From Amorphophallus konjac (Eukaryota; Streptophyta; Magnoliopsida; Alismatales; Araceae): DNA of 64,000 nt. Location of the stretch: NCBI GenBank assembly GCA_022559845.1, contig CM040117.1:150230732-150294731 (forward strand), given 5' to 3'. Position numbers and translations under genes: made by a program. This document shows, in pieces, positions 31,524 to 42,687 of the stretch; the stretch's first letter is position 1; every line of letters starts with the position of its first letter. A model generated the notes under the pieces. It saw only the letters and a program-made list of their open reading frames with translations. It was not told where the DNA came from and made no database searches.

Positions 31524-32634
31524 GTAGCGGTCTATCGTACGACCGCCACAGTCACGTAACGCACTAGGCTACGACCGTTACACTCTGTCAGCTCTGTGAA
31601 TGGGGGAAAGAACAAAAAGATTGGAACTTTGGGTTCCTATCTATTAGAGACCTAATTAGAAGAATGTGTAAGGTTACTAAGGACTCTTAGGGATTAGGTT
31701 CTGGCCAAATAAGGACTCTAGAATCGATCTAATCCTCAAACCCTAGCCAAAAACCTATAAATAGAACCCAGTTCTGAACTGAGCGACCCTTACTTTCGGC
31801 TCGTGAAGAAACAAGATAAAGAGATAGAATCTCGGGTAAGTTCTTTAGAGTATTTTGTTCTTAATACTTTAGAGTAACTACTCTCAAAATTTCATGATAG
31901 GAGGTCGAGTATCCAAGGAGTTAGGATCTTCTAAAGTTGATAGTTTCATCACGCCAACCCAGGAAACTGTGCAACGGGGTGCTGAAGATCAGGAAATTAG
32001 AGAAACTAAATGAGGTAATTAGAGTTAGATGCTTGAGAACTTTTTGTTCCCAATAGTTTCATCTTCCTAACCTCCAAATTTCACGTCCTTAGGTCAAGAG
32101 ACTGAGGAGTTAGAGCGACGTGAAGTTGCTGAAAAATCTCAGGAAGGGAAGAACTAGGGCGTATCTTGAAGACCAAATTGGAAGTCTAAAGCCCAGTTAA
32201 GAGGTAGGACATCTCATGAACGGCAAAAACAACATGTTAGGGATAAAAGTCCTCTGATTTTGCTTGATTACATGCACTATAGGTCATGAATTCCATGTTT
32301 AAGTAGGGACATGCATACATGCATATCTTTAGCCTTAATGAAAAATAAAATGGTACTATCTTGTTAATTCATTGAAACCTATGCATCTAGATGGCCTTTA
32401 CTTTGTTATCATGGCAAGAATAGTTGGTTATTGTGATTTTTCTTGCATGGGACATAGTTCCCTATCTTTTTCGTCAACAGAAGCTCTAACGGACTAATGT
32501 AGGACCGTCATACGATTTTAACGATCTTAGGATCAGCCGTCACACCCTCTGTTATATTTCAATTCCTCTGTTGTCTCTGATGGACCAAAGTAAGTGCGTT
32601 ACAATACTGTAACGGCCCCCCGATAAACCGTCAC
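31524..32634 (+). repeat. TAACGG...CCGTCA inverted units, 5' LTR left part
   Basis: Units of 24-31 bp: 31524-31549, 31553-31583, 32487-32510, 32519-32543 and 32609-32634. Each opens with (G)TAACGG or a one-base variant and closes with CCGTCA(C) or CCGTTAC. Four more lie after the Athila insertion at 45307-45463. Confidence 0.75.
31756..31763 (+). promoter_or_regulatory. TATA box, Tekay-like 5' LTR
   Basis: TATAAATAGAACCC, conserved at 51820-51827 in the 3' LTR. Confidence 0.65.
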
Positions 32635-32642
32635 AGCCCTGT

Positions 32643-32647
32643 GACGC
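32643..32647. other. Athila target-site duplication, left (GACGC)
   Basis: GACGC before TGATAACTTC. The same pentamer follows the right Athila LTR at 44759-44763. The uninterrupted 3' Tekay-like LTR keeps a single copy within TAACGCGCCC (~52690). Confidence 0.9.
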
Positions 32648-34716
32648 TGATAACTTCATATTTTCACCTATTATTTTCATGAATGTTTGAGAGATAATTT
32701 TAAGTAAAATGTTGATTAGGTGTGAAAATGTTCACAAAATAGATTTCATGAATATGAGAGTTTTCATGGGAAAGGATAATATTTGGAGAGTAATTTGTAC
32801 ATATATGAATATTTTGTGTTACAATCATTATATATTGGAGAGTCACATGTGCACTTCTTATTATGGCAGGTTGTGCGATTGCTGTTTTCACGTGGAGATG
32901 AAGGTGATTGATATGAAAAGCATAAAGTATCATATGCATAAGTTGCCATGTGGGTTGCATGAATCAATCAAGGTGGCTGTGGATATCACGTGTATATATA
33001 TATGAGTGGCAGCAAGATGCAATATTGGCAAGACCTTGGGCTTAATTTAAATATCAGTAACACATGCATGGCTAGCAGCTAATGTGGCATGGTGGTAAGC
33101 TTCCTTCACGCAGATGGCTATAGAAGGCATCAAAGTGGGTACAGTATGCATGAAATGCATAAGAGCATCACGTGCATGAAGGCTTCAGCGGTTGAAGATA
33201 ATGCATGGCTAACCATGCATGGACGTGGTAGCTGGGTGCGTTGAGAATGAAAGAAGAAAGGCCGGTCGTGTTTCGTTGGCTACACCAGGTTAAGGATGAG
33301 GATGGCCTTCGCATAAAAGGCGGGCAAGGCAGTACGATGGGTGTGTTGGCATGGACTTTGCGATGAACTTCACGTGGACGCTGTCACGAAGGATAAAGCA
33401 CCTACATCCGGAGAAAACGGCAGAGCATGAGGCCGTTCGCTCCGTGTGCGAAGGTAGCGGCTGTGGTTTGCTCCGTGCGTAGTGTCGCAGCTACGTGAGC
33501 AGTGGGTGGCATCCGTTTCCTCGTGACGAGATGCTCACGTGATTCAGTCGAAAGCGGAGGTGGTTCCGCGGAGAAGCTTGGCGTCGCCCATGCCCCTATA
33601 AAAGGGAGGCTCAAGGAACGCACCAAGGGGGGGTTCGTCCTTTCTTTTGTTTTTTTTCGGTTCTATCTTCGTCTTTTTTTTGGCTGGGATTTCAGGCCTC
33701 TCTCGGGTGGTGGTCCGGCGAGCATCCCACGTCGCTGCAAGCGTATTCGACGCAGCTGTGGCCGGTACCGCGTTGGTGACGTCGTCGTGTGCTGCGTCCA
33801 CCTGCGGCGACCTCCCTTGCTCTCCAACCACCGGCAGCAACGAGACGAAGAGAAGTTCCCTCTGCAAAGTGGTGCCGCAGCGAGGCCCTTCTCCTGTAGC
33901 TGCTGCAGCACCATTGTCCGTGGCGAGTTCCTCTGCTGGGCACCCGTGGCTGGAGTTCGACGGCTGAGAGTGCAGTCTCCGCCGCTCGAGGGCCCTTGTC
34001 CGCTGCCACGAGTATCCTGGGTTCGGCTCCGTGCGCTACTGCGAGACTCCTCGACAGGGTGGTGCAGCACGGCAGCATCCGTCCTCCTCTCGCGAGTTTC
34101 CTTGCCGCTTGCATGTGGCCACTAGGACGTGAAGAGGGTATAGGCTGCGAGCCTCTTTTCTCGGCTTTGGCCCTGGCGTCGCGAGCGTCCTCGGTTTAGT
34201 GGTGGCGATCTGGGCTTCCATGTTGCAGACGAAGCTTCTCTTAGTTTCACTATTAGTTCCACATAGTTTCTTTTAGTGTCTTTCCATGTTTATTTATCTT
34301 TGTAGTTTAACTTAATGATCATAGTTGTCTTAGATTAGATTAATTCATTGTAAGCACGTTCTTCCTTTCATATAAGTGTTTTACTTGTAGTTGTTTATTC
34401 ATAATCATCTCTCTCTTCCTCTAAACGTGGTGTTTTTCTTTTGTTGTCGTCCTTGCGATTAATTAAATTAATTTGTGTCTTAATTTCTTAAAGTCCATTC
34501 ACTTAAGTTAGTTAATTTTAATTCATTGATTTTTATATGAGCATCCATTTGTCATGAATTGTTAATTATAAAACTCAAGATTCTCTAACCGAAAAATCTA
34601 AATTTCCCCGTGGATTCGACTCGGACTCACCGCTTATCTATTCTCTTTTAATTAATTTATGAGCCGATAATTAAACTTGGTAGTGGATGTATTAGCGGCA
34701 TGCATTTTAACTATCA
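32648..34716 (+). repeat. Athila 5' LTR
   Basis: 2,069 bp. TATAAAAG at 33597-33604. The GC-rich stretch 33400-34220 is open in several frames on both strands. The longest (33502-34125) is broken by 1-bp indels in the right LTR, so it is not a conserved gene. Confidence 0.95.
33597..33604 (+). promoter_or_regulatory. TATA box, Athila 5' LTR
   Basis: CCCTATAAAAGGGAGG, conserved at 43637-43644. Confidence 0.7.
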
Positions 34717-34721
34717 ATTTT

Positions 34722-34739
34722 TGGCGCCGTTGCCGGGGA
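34722..34739 (+). other. Primer-binding site, tRNA-Asp type
   Basis: TGGCGCCGTTGCCGGGGA, complementary to the 3' end of plant tRNA-Asp, five bases after the LTR end at 34716. This is the standard Athila primer. Confidence 0.95.
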
Positions 34740-35402
34740 GATTTATGATTTTTAGGTTGTTAATCTTGTGTTTTTGTACATAAATTGACACTAGTCATTT
34801 CTATTTTTTCTTGTTGTTGTAGGGGGAAAAGTCAAACGAAAAGAAAAAAAAAAGAAAAGAAAAAGGTAAAAAAAAATTGATGAGTGAACGCTATCCAAGT
34901 CAGTACTCACATATTCCTTCCTTCATGTGAGTTCAATTATTCCATTTTTCATATCTTATGGTTAGATAGGATCATTAATTAAAAAAAAAAAATTTCACTT
35001 GAACTTTAATAAAAATCATCATCTCAAGAGTAGCAATCACATTTCCATGATGTAGGTCATGCATCATATAGGTTAGAATTATTTCTTGTTATTTAATTTT
35101 GTTAAATGCATTTTTGAAGATTGCGGGGGCAAGGTGAGTTCTACTATCTTTTTCTTAATCACATGACATGCATATTTGCATAGAACCCCTTGTTTGGCTT
35201 TGTGGTGTTGCATTTCATTTTAAACTATCTTAAGAGCAAAACTCATAATCACATAAGGTGGGGATTTGATCACCCTTCCTTAGCCCACAAACCACAACTC
35301 CACATTTTGCATTGCCTAAGCCTAATAAAATCCAGTAGACATTGGCCCTAGGGTTCACATTGAGATTTGATTTCACTCTGGCCCATTATCAATTTGAAAA
35401 CT

Positions 35403-35515
35403 GGTGTCTAGGAAAGAGGTCCGATGGCAAACGCCTTAAGTGGGATTGTGGTTTATTAATTAGGACCCTACATCAGTAGGGGGAGCCTCCCACAACCCCA
35501 CCTCTTTCCTGGCTA
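35403..35515 (+). ncRNA. Candidate structured RNA unit 1 in Athila leader
   Basis: Proposed fold: closing stem GGAAAGAGGT (35411-35420) with ACCTCTTTCC (35500-35509), ten pairs. Inside it are a small GGC/GCC hairpin (~35426-35435), a stem GGGATTGTGG (35442-35451) with CCACAACCCC (35490-35499) with one mismatch, and an apical hairpin CCCTAC-ATCA-GTAGGG (35466-35481). The linker ATTAATTAGGA is identical in unit 2. It is not a gene and is probably a cis-acting part of the element's RNA. Folding was done by eye. Confidence 0.55.
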
Positions 35516-35635
35516 GTGGACAAATTTGGTAGCGGACTTGGGCTGGATTTAAGTTGATTTGTGAGAAAGCTAACGTTAAGCCCACTTAGTGGTTGAACCC
35601 TAAGAGAAATTGTGCTTGTATCACCATCTGAGGTT

Positions 35636-35745
35636 GGTGTCTAGGCAAGAGGTTAAAAGGCTACGCCTAAGTGGATTCGTGGTTCATTAATTAGGAGCTT
35701 GCGAAAGCAAGGGGAACCTCCCACGATCCTACCTCTTACCTGGCC
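35636..35745 (+). ncRNA. Candidate structured RNA unit 2 in Athila leader
   Basis: Direct repeat of unit 1 with the same layout: GGCAAGAGGT (35644-35653) with ACCTCTTACC (35731-35740), a GGC-TAC-GCC hairpin (~35659-35667), CGTGG and GGAT (35671-35682) with CCACGATCC (35721-35729), and an apical hairpin CTTGC-GAAA-GCAAG (35698-35711) capped by a GNRA-type loop. Relative to unit 1, three pairs change on both sides (two apical, one in the inner stem), which keeps pairing. One closing-stem position becomes C-A. Confidence 0.55.
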
Positions 35746-35934
35746 AACTTAAAGGTCGGTGTGTACAATATTACAATTAAACTTTGGGGAATTCTCACTA
35801 TTTGTGCTTTTAAGTCTAAGGAGCCCTAGGTTTTGTAGGTTAATTTGTTGAACAAGTGTTTGCAATTACATATAAAAATATAAAAATACAAATAAATAAA
35901 AACAAAAAAAAATTTGAATTAATTTTTGGAGTTC

Positions 35935-38900
35935 ATGCAGGGGAGAAGATCCCAGCATCCGCATTTAGTTGAACCTATCCAAGAAATTGAGAGGGAGATC
36001 CATCAAGCCCAAAATCCAATTCAACAAATGGCTAATCAAGGTGAATTACCCAAGCAGATGAAGGAATATTTCATTCCTTCTAGTTATCAACCTTCCACAT
36101 GTATCCATCTTCCGGAAGTGCCAGCGGCCCAATATGAGATAAAATCTAGCACTATCCAAATGCTCCCTTCATTCCATGGGCTTACAAATGAAGACCCATA
36201 CAAGCACCTAGATGAATTTCTAGAGATATGCTCCACTGTGAAAATTCAGAATTTCACAGATGATGCCTTGAGGCTAACTCTCTTCCCCTTTTCTTTGAAA
36301 GACAAAGCCAAATATTGGTTAGGGACCTTAGGAAGACCCATTCGATCATGGGAGGAAATGCAAAAAGAATTTTTGAAAAAATTCTATCCTATAGGTCGGA
36401 CCAATACAATGAGGAGAGCTATCACGGGTTTTTCTCAAACCCCCGGAGAATTGATCCATGAGTCTTGGGAGAGAATGAAGGAGTTATTGAGAAAATGCCC
36501 ACATCATGGGCTATCAAAATGGCAAATTGTGTAGGCTTTTTATGAGGGATTGACTGAACCTTATAGGCAAATGGTTGATGCTTCTTGTGGAGGTGCTTTT
36601 ATGAGTAAAAGTGAAGAAGAAGCTTATGCTCTCTTTGAAATGTTGAGTGAGAACTCCATCAATCATGCTTCTCTTTCTTCATATGAAAAATCAGTGGGGC
36701 CATCTAGAAAAGCTGGGATGTATGAGGTAAAAGAGAGGGGAGAATTCGAGCCTAAATTAGATGTTAATGCTTTGGCCCAAAAATTGGAGAAAGTTGACCT
36801 CCTAACTCAACAAGTTGGCGAGCTCATTAAATTGAATAAACAAACTTTCAATGCTCAATCACAACCATCTTTCCACTCTCGCCAAGGTCCAGTCCAGGAG
36901 GCATGTGTGCTATGCGAAAGCCCAGCCCATCAAGTGGACGAATGTCCTGCGGCAGCTCAATTACCCCCGGCCATCCAAGAGCAAGTCTATGCAGCCCAAG
37001 GACTTTCTAAACCCAACAATGACCCATTTTCAAATACATATAATCCGAGTTGGAGAAACCACCCAAACTTCTCTTGGAAGCCCCAACAGACCCAAAACTA
37101 TCAACCCAAGCCCCAATCTCAAGCCCACTTTCAAAATCAAACTTTTCACAAGGGCCAATTGTCACAACAATTATCAAGTCATTCTCAACCTCCTTACGGC
37201 CAACCATCTTATGGCCAACCTTCATTTGCTCAGCCCGCATATGGGCAATCTTCATATCCTCCTCCAGTTTACCAACCACCTATCCAACCTCCGCCAGTGG
37301 CCCAAAACGATGATAGAATCAGTCAATTGCAACAGCTCATTTTGGCCCAAAATCAATCTTTCCAAGCCCAAATGGCGGAAATGAAGGCCCAGATTGGCCA
37401 ACTCTTGGAAACCAATGTGAGGAGAGATCCGGGTCAACTTCCAAGCCAACCCATGCCCAATCCTCGAAATTATCCTCCAGGTTTTCAACAGCAGCCCCTT
37501 CCACCTACTCCTCAAGGGCAATTTCAACAAGGCCCAAACCCTCCAAAGGGCCCCCAATTTGAGAATGCCAAGGCCATCTCAACCTTAAGAAGTGGTAAAA
37601 CTCTGTCAGATCCTTATCAGACTCATGAATCCAATCAAGCTTCATCCAGTCAAGTCCTAGAAGAAGAAGAATCCATTTCCAACCCCATAGTGAATAATGA
37701 GGGAGTCAATAAAGAAAAAGGGAAGGCAAGAACTGATGAATCACCTGAAATTTACCAGCCTAAGATTCCCTTCCCCACTGCCTTGGAAGCTAGAAAAGAA
37801 AAGAAAAAGAAGAACAGTCAAACTCAGAATGAGGAATTGATGAAGTTGTTCAAACAAGTCCATATCAACATTCCTCTTCTAGATGCAATCCAACATGTTC
37901 CTGCATATGCCAAATTTCTTAAAGAAATGTGCACTCAAAAGAGGGAACCAAAGACAAATCAGAAAAGAATTCTATTGTCTGAAGATGTAAGTGCTGTCTT
38001 ATTGAACCAACTCCCTCAGAAGATGAAGGATCCGGGCGCCCCACTCATATCTTGTGTCATTGGTGGTGTTACCTTTGAAAAGGCTTTATTGGATTTGGGA
38101 GCAAGTGTGAATCTTCTTCCAACATCTGTGTACCAAAAGTTTGGGATGGGAGATCTAAAATCAACCCCTGTCATTCTCCAATTGGCGGATCGATCTGTTA
38201 GAACACCTAGGGGGTTGGTAGAAGATGTCCTTGTCAAGATAGACACATGCTATTTTCCTGTTGACTTCTTAATCCTTGACATGGATTCTAAATCAGATTT
38301 GGCCCAAAGCCCAATTATATTGGGCCGACCCTTCTTAGCCACAGCCAATGCCAACATCAACTGTAAGTCTGGGCTTATGGATATCTCTTTTGGAGAGCAA
38401 AAGATAACACTCAATGTCTTCAAAGCCTCTAAACACATGAGGGAGGAGGAAGATTGTTATACCATTGATGTGATAGATGAGATGATAGAGAATGACCCTC
38501 CTTTAACCCAAATTGAAAATTTTGACAAGGTTGAAGACAAAGAGCCCATGTCAGAGGTCCATGCTCTTGAACCTACCACACCTTGGCCCACTAAGTTTGA
38601 ACCTTTGTCTGATTTGAAACATGAACCTCCAATTCCCTCCATCCATGCCCCTCCACAGTTAGATTTAAAACCCTTGCTAGATTCTCTAAAATATGTCTTC
38701 TTAGGGCCGGATATGTCTTTACCTGTCATTATAGCATCTGATTTGACATCCACCCAGGAGAACCATCTAATTGATGTCCTCAAAAGTCATAAGGAAGCCA
38801 TAGGTTGGTCAGTGGCTGATCTTAAGGGAATAAGTCCATCAGTGTGCATGCATCACATTTATTTGGAAGATAATGCAAAGCCAACTAGGGAGATGCAAAG

Positions 38901-41552
38901 AACACTGAACCCTCACATGAAAGAAGTGGTTAAGAAAGAGGTAGTAAAGTGGCTTGATGCAGGAATCATATATCCAATTTCTGATAGCCCATGGGTAAGT
39001 CCAACTCAAGTGGTACCTAAGAAAGCTGGGCTAACTGTGGTGAGCAATGACAAAGGAGAGTTGGTACCCACTAGATTACCCACAGGGTGGAGGGTATACA
39101 TAGACTACAGAAAATTGAATGCTGCCACTAAGAAAGACCATTTTCCTCTACCTTTCATTGACCAAATCTTGGAGAAATTAGCTGGCCAACAATATTTCTA
39201 TTTTTTGGATGGTTATTCAGGATATAACCAAGTGGCCATTTACCCAGGGGATCAAGAAAAGACCACATTCACCTGTCCTTATGGGACATTTGCATTTAGG
39301 AGAATGCCCTTTGGGCTGTGTAATGCTCCAGCCACTTTTCAGAGATGTATGATGGCCATTTTCTCAGATATGGTGGGGGATTTCTTGGAAATTTTTATGG
39401 ACGATTTCTCAGTTTTTGGAGATTCTTTTGAAACATGCCTGGAAAGTCTTACAAGGATTCTTGAGAGATGTATAGAAAAGAGGTTGATTCTGAGCTGGGA
39501 GAAAAGTCATTTTATGGTGAAAGAGGGCATAGTGTTGGGCCACATAGTTTCTCATCGGGGTATAGAGGTTGATAAGGCCAAAATTGACCTCATTTCCAAT
39601 CTCCCTCCACCCACATCAGTTAAGCAAATTCGATCTTTCCTGGGCCATGCTGGCTTCTATCACCGGTTTATCCAAAAATTTTCTCAAATTGCCCGACCTT
39701 TAACCCTCCTCCTAGCTAAATATGTCCCTTTCCATCTTGATGAACCATGTTTAGAGGCTTTCAATATTTTAAAGGAGGCTCTAACCAAAGCTCCAATTCT
39801 TCAGCCACCTGATTGGTCTCTTCCCTTCGAGATCATGTGTGATGCATCTGATTTTGCTATAGGTGCAGTTTTAGGGCAGAGGATTGATAAACGCCCTGTG
39901 GTGATTTACTATGCTAGCCGCACTCTTGACGATGCTCAACTGAATTACACCACCACAGAAAAGGAACTCTTGGCTGTGGTATTTGCCCTTGAAAAATTCA
40001 GATCATACCTCTTAGGGTTCAAGGTCATCATCTATTCTGATCACTCAGCCTTGAAATACTTAATGTCTAAGAAAGAAGCCAAGCCTCGTTTGATTAGATG
40101 GATCCTACTCCTACAAGAATTTGACATTGAAATTCGGGATAAAAAGGGTCTGAGAATGTGTTGGCTGATCATCTTTCTAGGATTCTTGTACAAGAGAATG
40201 AGCCCATGAGAGACTATTTTCCGGATGAACAACTCTTGTCCATTAGCCACATCAAATCCCCTTGGTATGCTGATATTGTGAATTATCTGGCAGTTGGTTT
40301 GATCCCGGAAGGTTGGTCTAAGAATGAGAAGGATAGATTCTTTGCTCAGATAAGACATTACTTTTGGGAGGACCCAGAATTATTCCGAATCTGTGCTGAT
40401 AATGTCATTCGAAGATGTGTTCCTGAAAATGAGCATCATAGTATTCTCACCTTCTGCCATACTCTTGCTTGTGGGGGACATTTTTCTGGGAAGAAAACTG
40501 CTGCGAAAGTCCTCCAGAGTGGTTTTTATTGGCCCACTCTCTTTAAGGATGCCCATGTTTTTAGTCAATCTTGCCCAAAATGTCAAACTATGGGGAATAT
40601 TTCTCGGAGAGACATGATGCCCTTAAATCCCATTCTTGTGGTCGAAATTTTTGATGTATGGGGAATTGATTTCATGGGACCATTTCCACCATCTTATGGG
40701 CATGAGTATATTCTAGTGGCTGTTGACTACGTTTCCAAATGGATTGAAGCTGTAGCAACTAGAACCAATGACCACAAAGTGGTCATGAAATTTGTGCAAA
40801 AGAACATCTTCTCTAGGTTTGGATTCCCTAGAGCCATAATTAGTGATGGAGGTAGCCACTTCACCAACTACCAATTCAAAAGCCTGCTGAAAAAGTATGG
40901 GATCACCCATAAAGTGGCCACACCTTATCATCCTCAAACGAGTGGGCAGGTGGAAGTTTCCAACCGAGAAATCAAAAACATTTTGCAAAAGACTGTGAGA
41001 ACTGATAGGAAGGCCTGGGCTGAGAGATTAGATGATGCATTGTGGGCCTATAGAACGGCCTATAAGACCCCAATTGGAATGTCACCTTTTAGATTGATCT
41101 ATGGAAAAACCTGCCACCTTCTAGTGGAGTTGGAACACAAGGCTTATTGGGCGATTAAGCAATTTAATTTAGATTTAGCCCAAGTTGGAACACACAGGGC
41201 CTTACAACTGAGTGAATTGGATGAGCTACGCAGGGAATCTTATGAGAATTCTAGAATTTATAAGGATAGGATGAAAGCTTTTCATGACAAACACATCTCT
41301 AGAAAAACATTTGAGCCTAATCAAAAGGTCTGGTTGTTCAATTCTAGATTGAAACTTTTTCCTGGGAAGCTCAGATCAAGATGGGATGGGCCATACATTG
41401 TGGTTAATTCATTTCCCCATGGTGCTATTGACATATGTGACCCTAAAAGTGGCAATACATTCAAAGTTAATGGGCAGAGACTCAAACCTTACATTGAAGG
41501 TGTCTCAAATGAAATGAATGTAGATGAGATTGAATTGACTAATACAAATTGA
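35935..41552 (+). pseudogene. Athila gag-pol, one stop and one frameshift
   Basis: The first ATG is 35935. The gag core (LPSFHGLTNEDPYKHLDEF, LFPFSLKDKAKYWL, FLKKFYPIGRT) is followed by TAG at 36532-36534 where related gags have Gln, so CAG to TAG is likely. The frame then reopens: CCHC knuckle C-VL-C-ESPA-H-QVDE-C (36904-36945), a Gln/Pro-rich linker, protease LLDLGASVNLLP (Asp 38092), RT with YIDYRKLN (~39100) and catalytic FMDD (39394-39405), and RNase H (CDASDFAIGAVLGQ, YSDHSALKYL). A one-base frameshift near 40150 is followed by integrase ([21 protein letters not shown] ~40670; ISDGGSHF ~40845; [11 protein letters not shown] ~40955) to 41552. Confidence 0.95.
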
Positions 41553-41592
41553 ACTCACTGGTGTCTGGCTGAAGACATTAAACTTAGCGCTC

Positions 41593-41610
41593 ATTGGGAG
41601 GCAACCCAAT
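41593..41610 (+). other. Hairpin just after Athila pol
   Basis: ATTGGG-AGGCAA-CCCAAT: six pairs, six-base loop, about 40 nt past the pol stop. A very similar GGGAGGCAACCC string is, to my knowledge, common at this place in plant Athila elements, which suggests a conserved RNA function. Confidence 0.55.
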
Positions 41611-41792
41611 TCTTTCTTCTAAAAATAAATAAATGATGATTGATTTTTCTTTTTAGGAACAAGGAGCATGGAGCAGCATGTCCCTACCAACAGACTACCT
41701 CTTGCCCAGGTTGTACCTTTCCCTCTCAATGCATTCACTCCATATTGTCCTAGTTTTCTATTTTAATCATGTCATTGAGGACAATGTCACTT

Positions 41793-41805
41793 AAGTTGGG
41801 GGGTA
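41793..41805 (+). other. Internal copy of the purine tract
   Basis: AAGTTGGGGGGTA shares twelve consecutive bases with the true tract at 42675-42687, but no LTR follows it. Confidence 0.6.
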
Positions 41806-42674
41806 GGTTAAGCTTAAATTTTCATCAAAATGTTGTAATCCTTCATGACACCCCTAACAAGTGCTTCAGGATCATTTTTCATGATAAGAAACTTGTCAAA
41901 ATAATAAGCCTTAGAATATCCACTTGTGACAGCAGTGAGTTAAGGGGTGAATTAGTTTGCTATGTTTTTAGCATCTTCCTCGGAACACACTCAGATTCTT
42001 GAACTCGCACACATTTGCATACTAATGAGAATAGTGGGTATTAAACATAAGGATGATGAGATTTTTGCTTAATACTTAGGTGATGATTGAAAATTCTGCC
42101 TAGTCATTGAAGATCAATGGTGAGGAAAAAGCTACCTGCCTACGAATAAGTGCAAAGCACCAAAAGAAAAAAAAATGTGTGAAAAAAAAAATCATGGAAA
42201 ATGCTCTTGATCTTAGTAACCGGGCCTGCTTCTCTTAAGGCAAGAGTTGAGGTTCGCGTCAAACGGTGAAGGAATGTGCAGCACCATGATAGAAAAATAA
42301 AAATATGAGAAAAAAAATGATGATGAAATAAGGCAGAGTGAAGCTACCTGTAATTCGAGAGTCTGATTTGCAATAGGTAGAATTGGAAATCATCGTTAAA
42401 GTGATAAATAGAAGGCTCATGCATCCAGTTGTCTAATGTCCACTAATCAAATTAGAGCACTTACACAAAGAGATACAAAAATTTATGAGTGTAACCTGAG
42501 GAAGTGTCTAAGTACATGGATTGACGAAGTTTATTCCTAGCATACATTGCTTGAACTTGTAGTATTCTATAGTTAAATCATGATGATCACCTTCTTGTCA
42601 TGAAACGTGATTTATGAACTCTTGTTAGTCCTAAATTTATGATTTTTTGCATTGCTAAGGGACTAGCAATGAGT

Positions 42675-42687
42675 AAGTTGGGGGGTG
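42675..42687 (+). other. Athila polypurine tract
   Basis: AAGTTGGGGGGTG directly before TGATAACTTC of the right LTR. Confidence 0.9.

Larger units (their letters stand above)
31219..32647 (+). repeat. Tekay-like 5' LTR, first part
   Basis: TGTAGTGCCCC start, aligned with 51273 onward. Contains TATAAATA at 31756-31763 and five of the AACGG/CCGT inverted units (31524-32634). Interrupted after GACGC (32643-32647). Confidence 0.9.
34740..35934 (+). other. Athila untranslated leader
   Basis: About 1.2 kb between primer site and gag with no ORF. It has A-rich tracts (34840-34880, 34980-34990), a hairpin AAGGTGG...CACCCTT near 35257-35281, and two similar folded units described separately. The likely roles of such a leader are packaging, dimerisation or translation control, but none is shown. 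Confidence 0.7.
41553..42674 (+). other. Athila 3' non-coding region
   Basis: No ORF worth calling and no env-like gene. It contains a hairpin at 41593-41610, a purine-tract-like copy at 41793-41805, and A-rich tracts (42160-42190, 42290-42320). Confidence 0.7.

Noticed and set aside
33502..34125. Long overlapping ORFs on both strands in the GC-rich part of the Athila LTR
   Set aside because: 1-bp indels in the other LTR (43542-44167) break the frames, and no domain is seen. GC-rich DNA explains the open frames.
41769..42002. Small ORF after Athila pol as an env-like gene
   Set aside because: 77 codons, no membrane or signal features, and it spans a purine-tract-like repeat.
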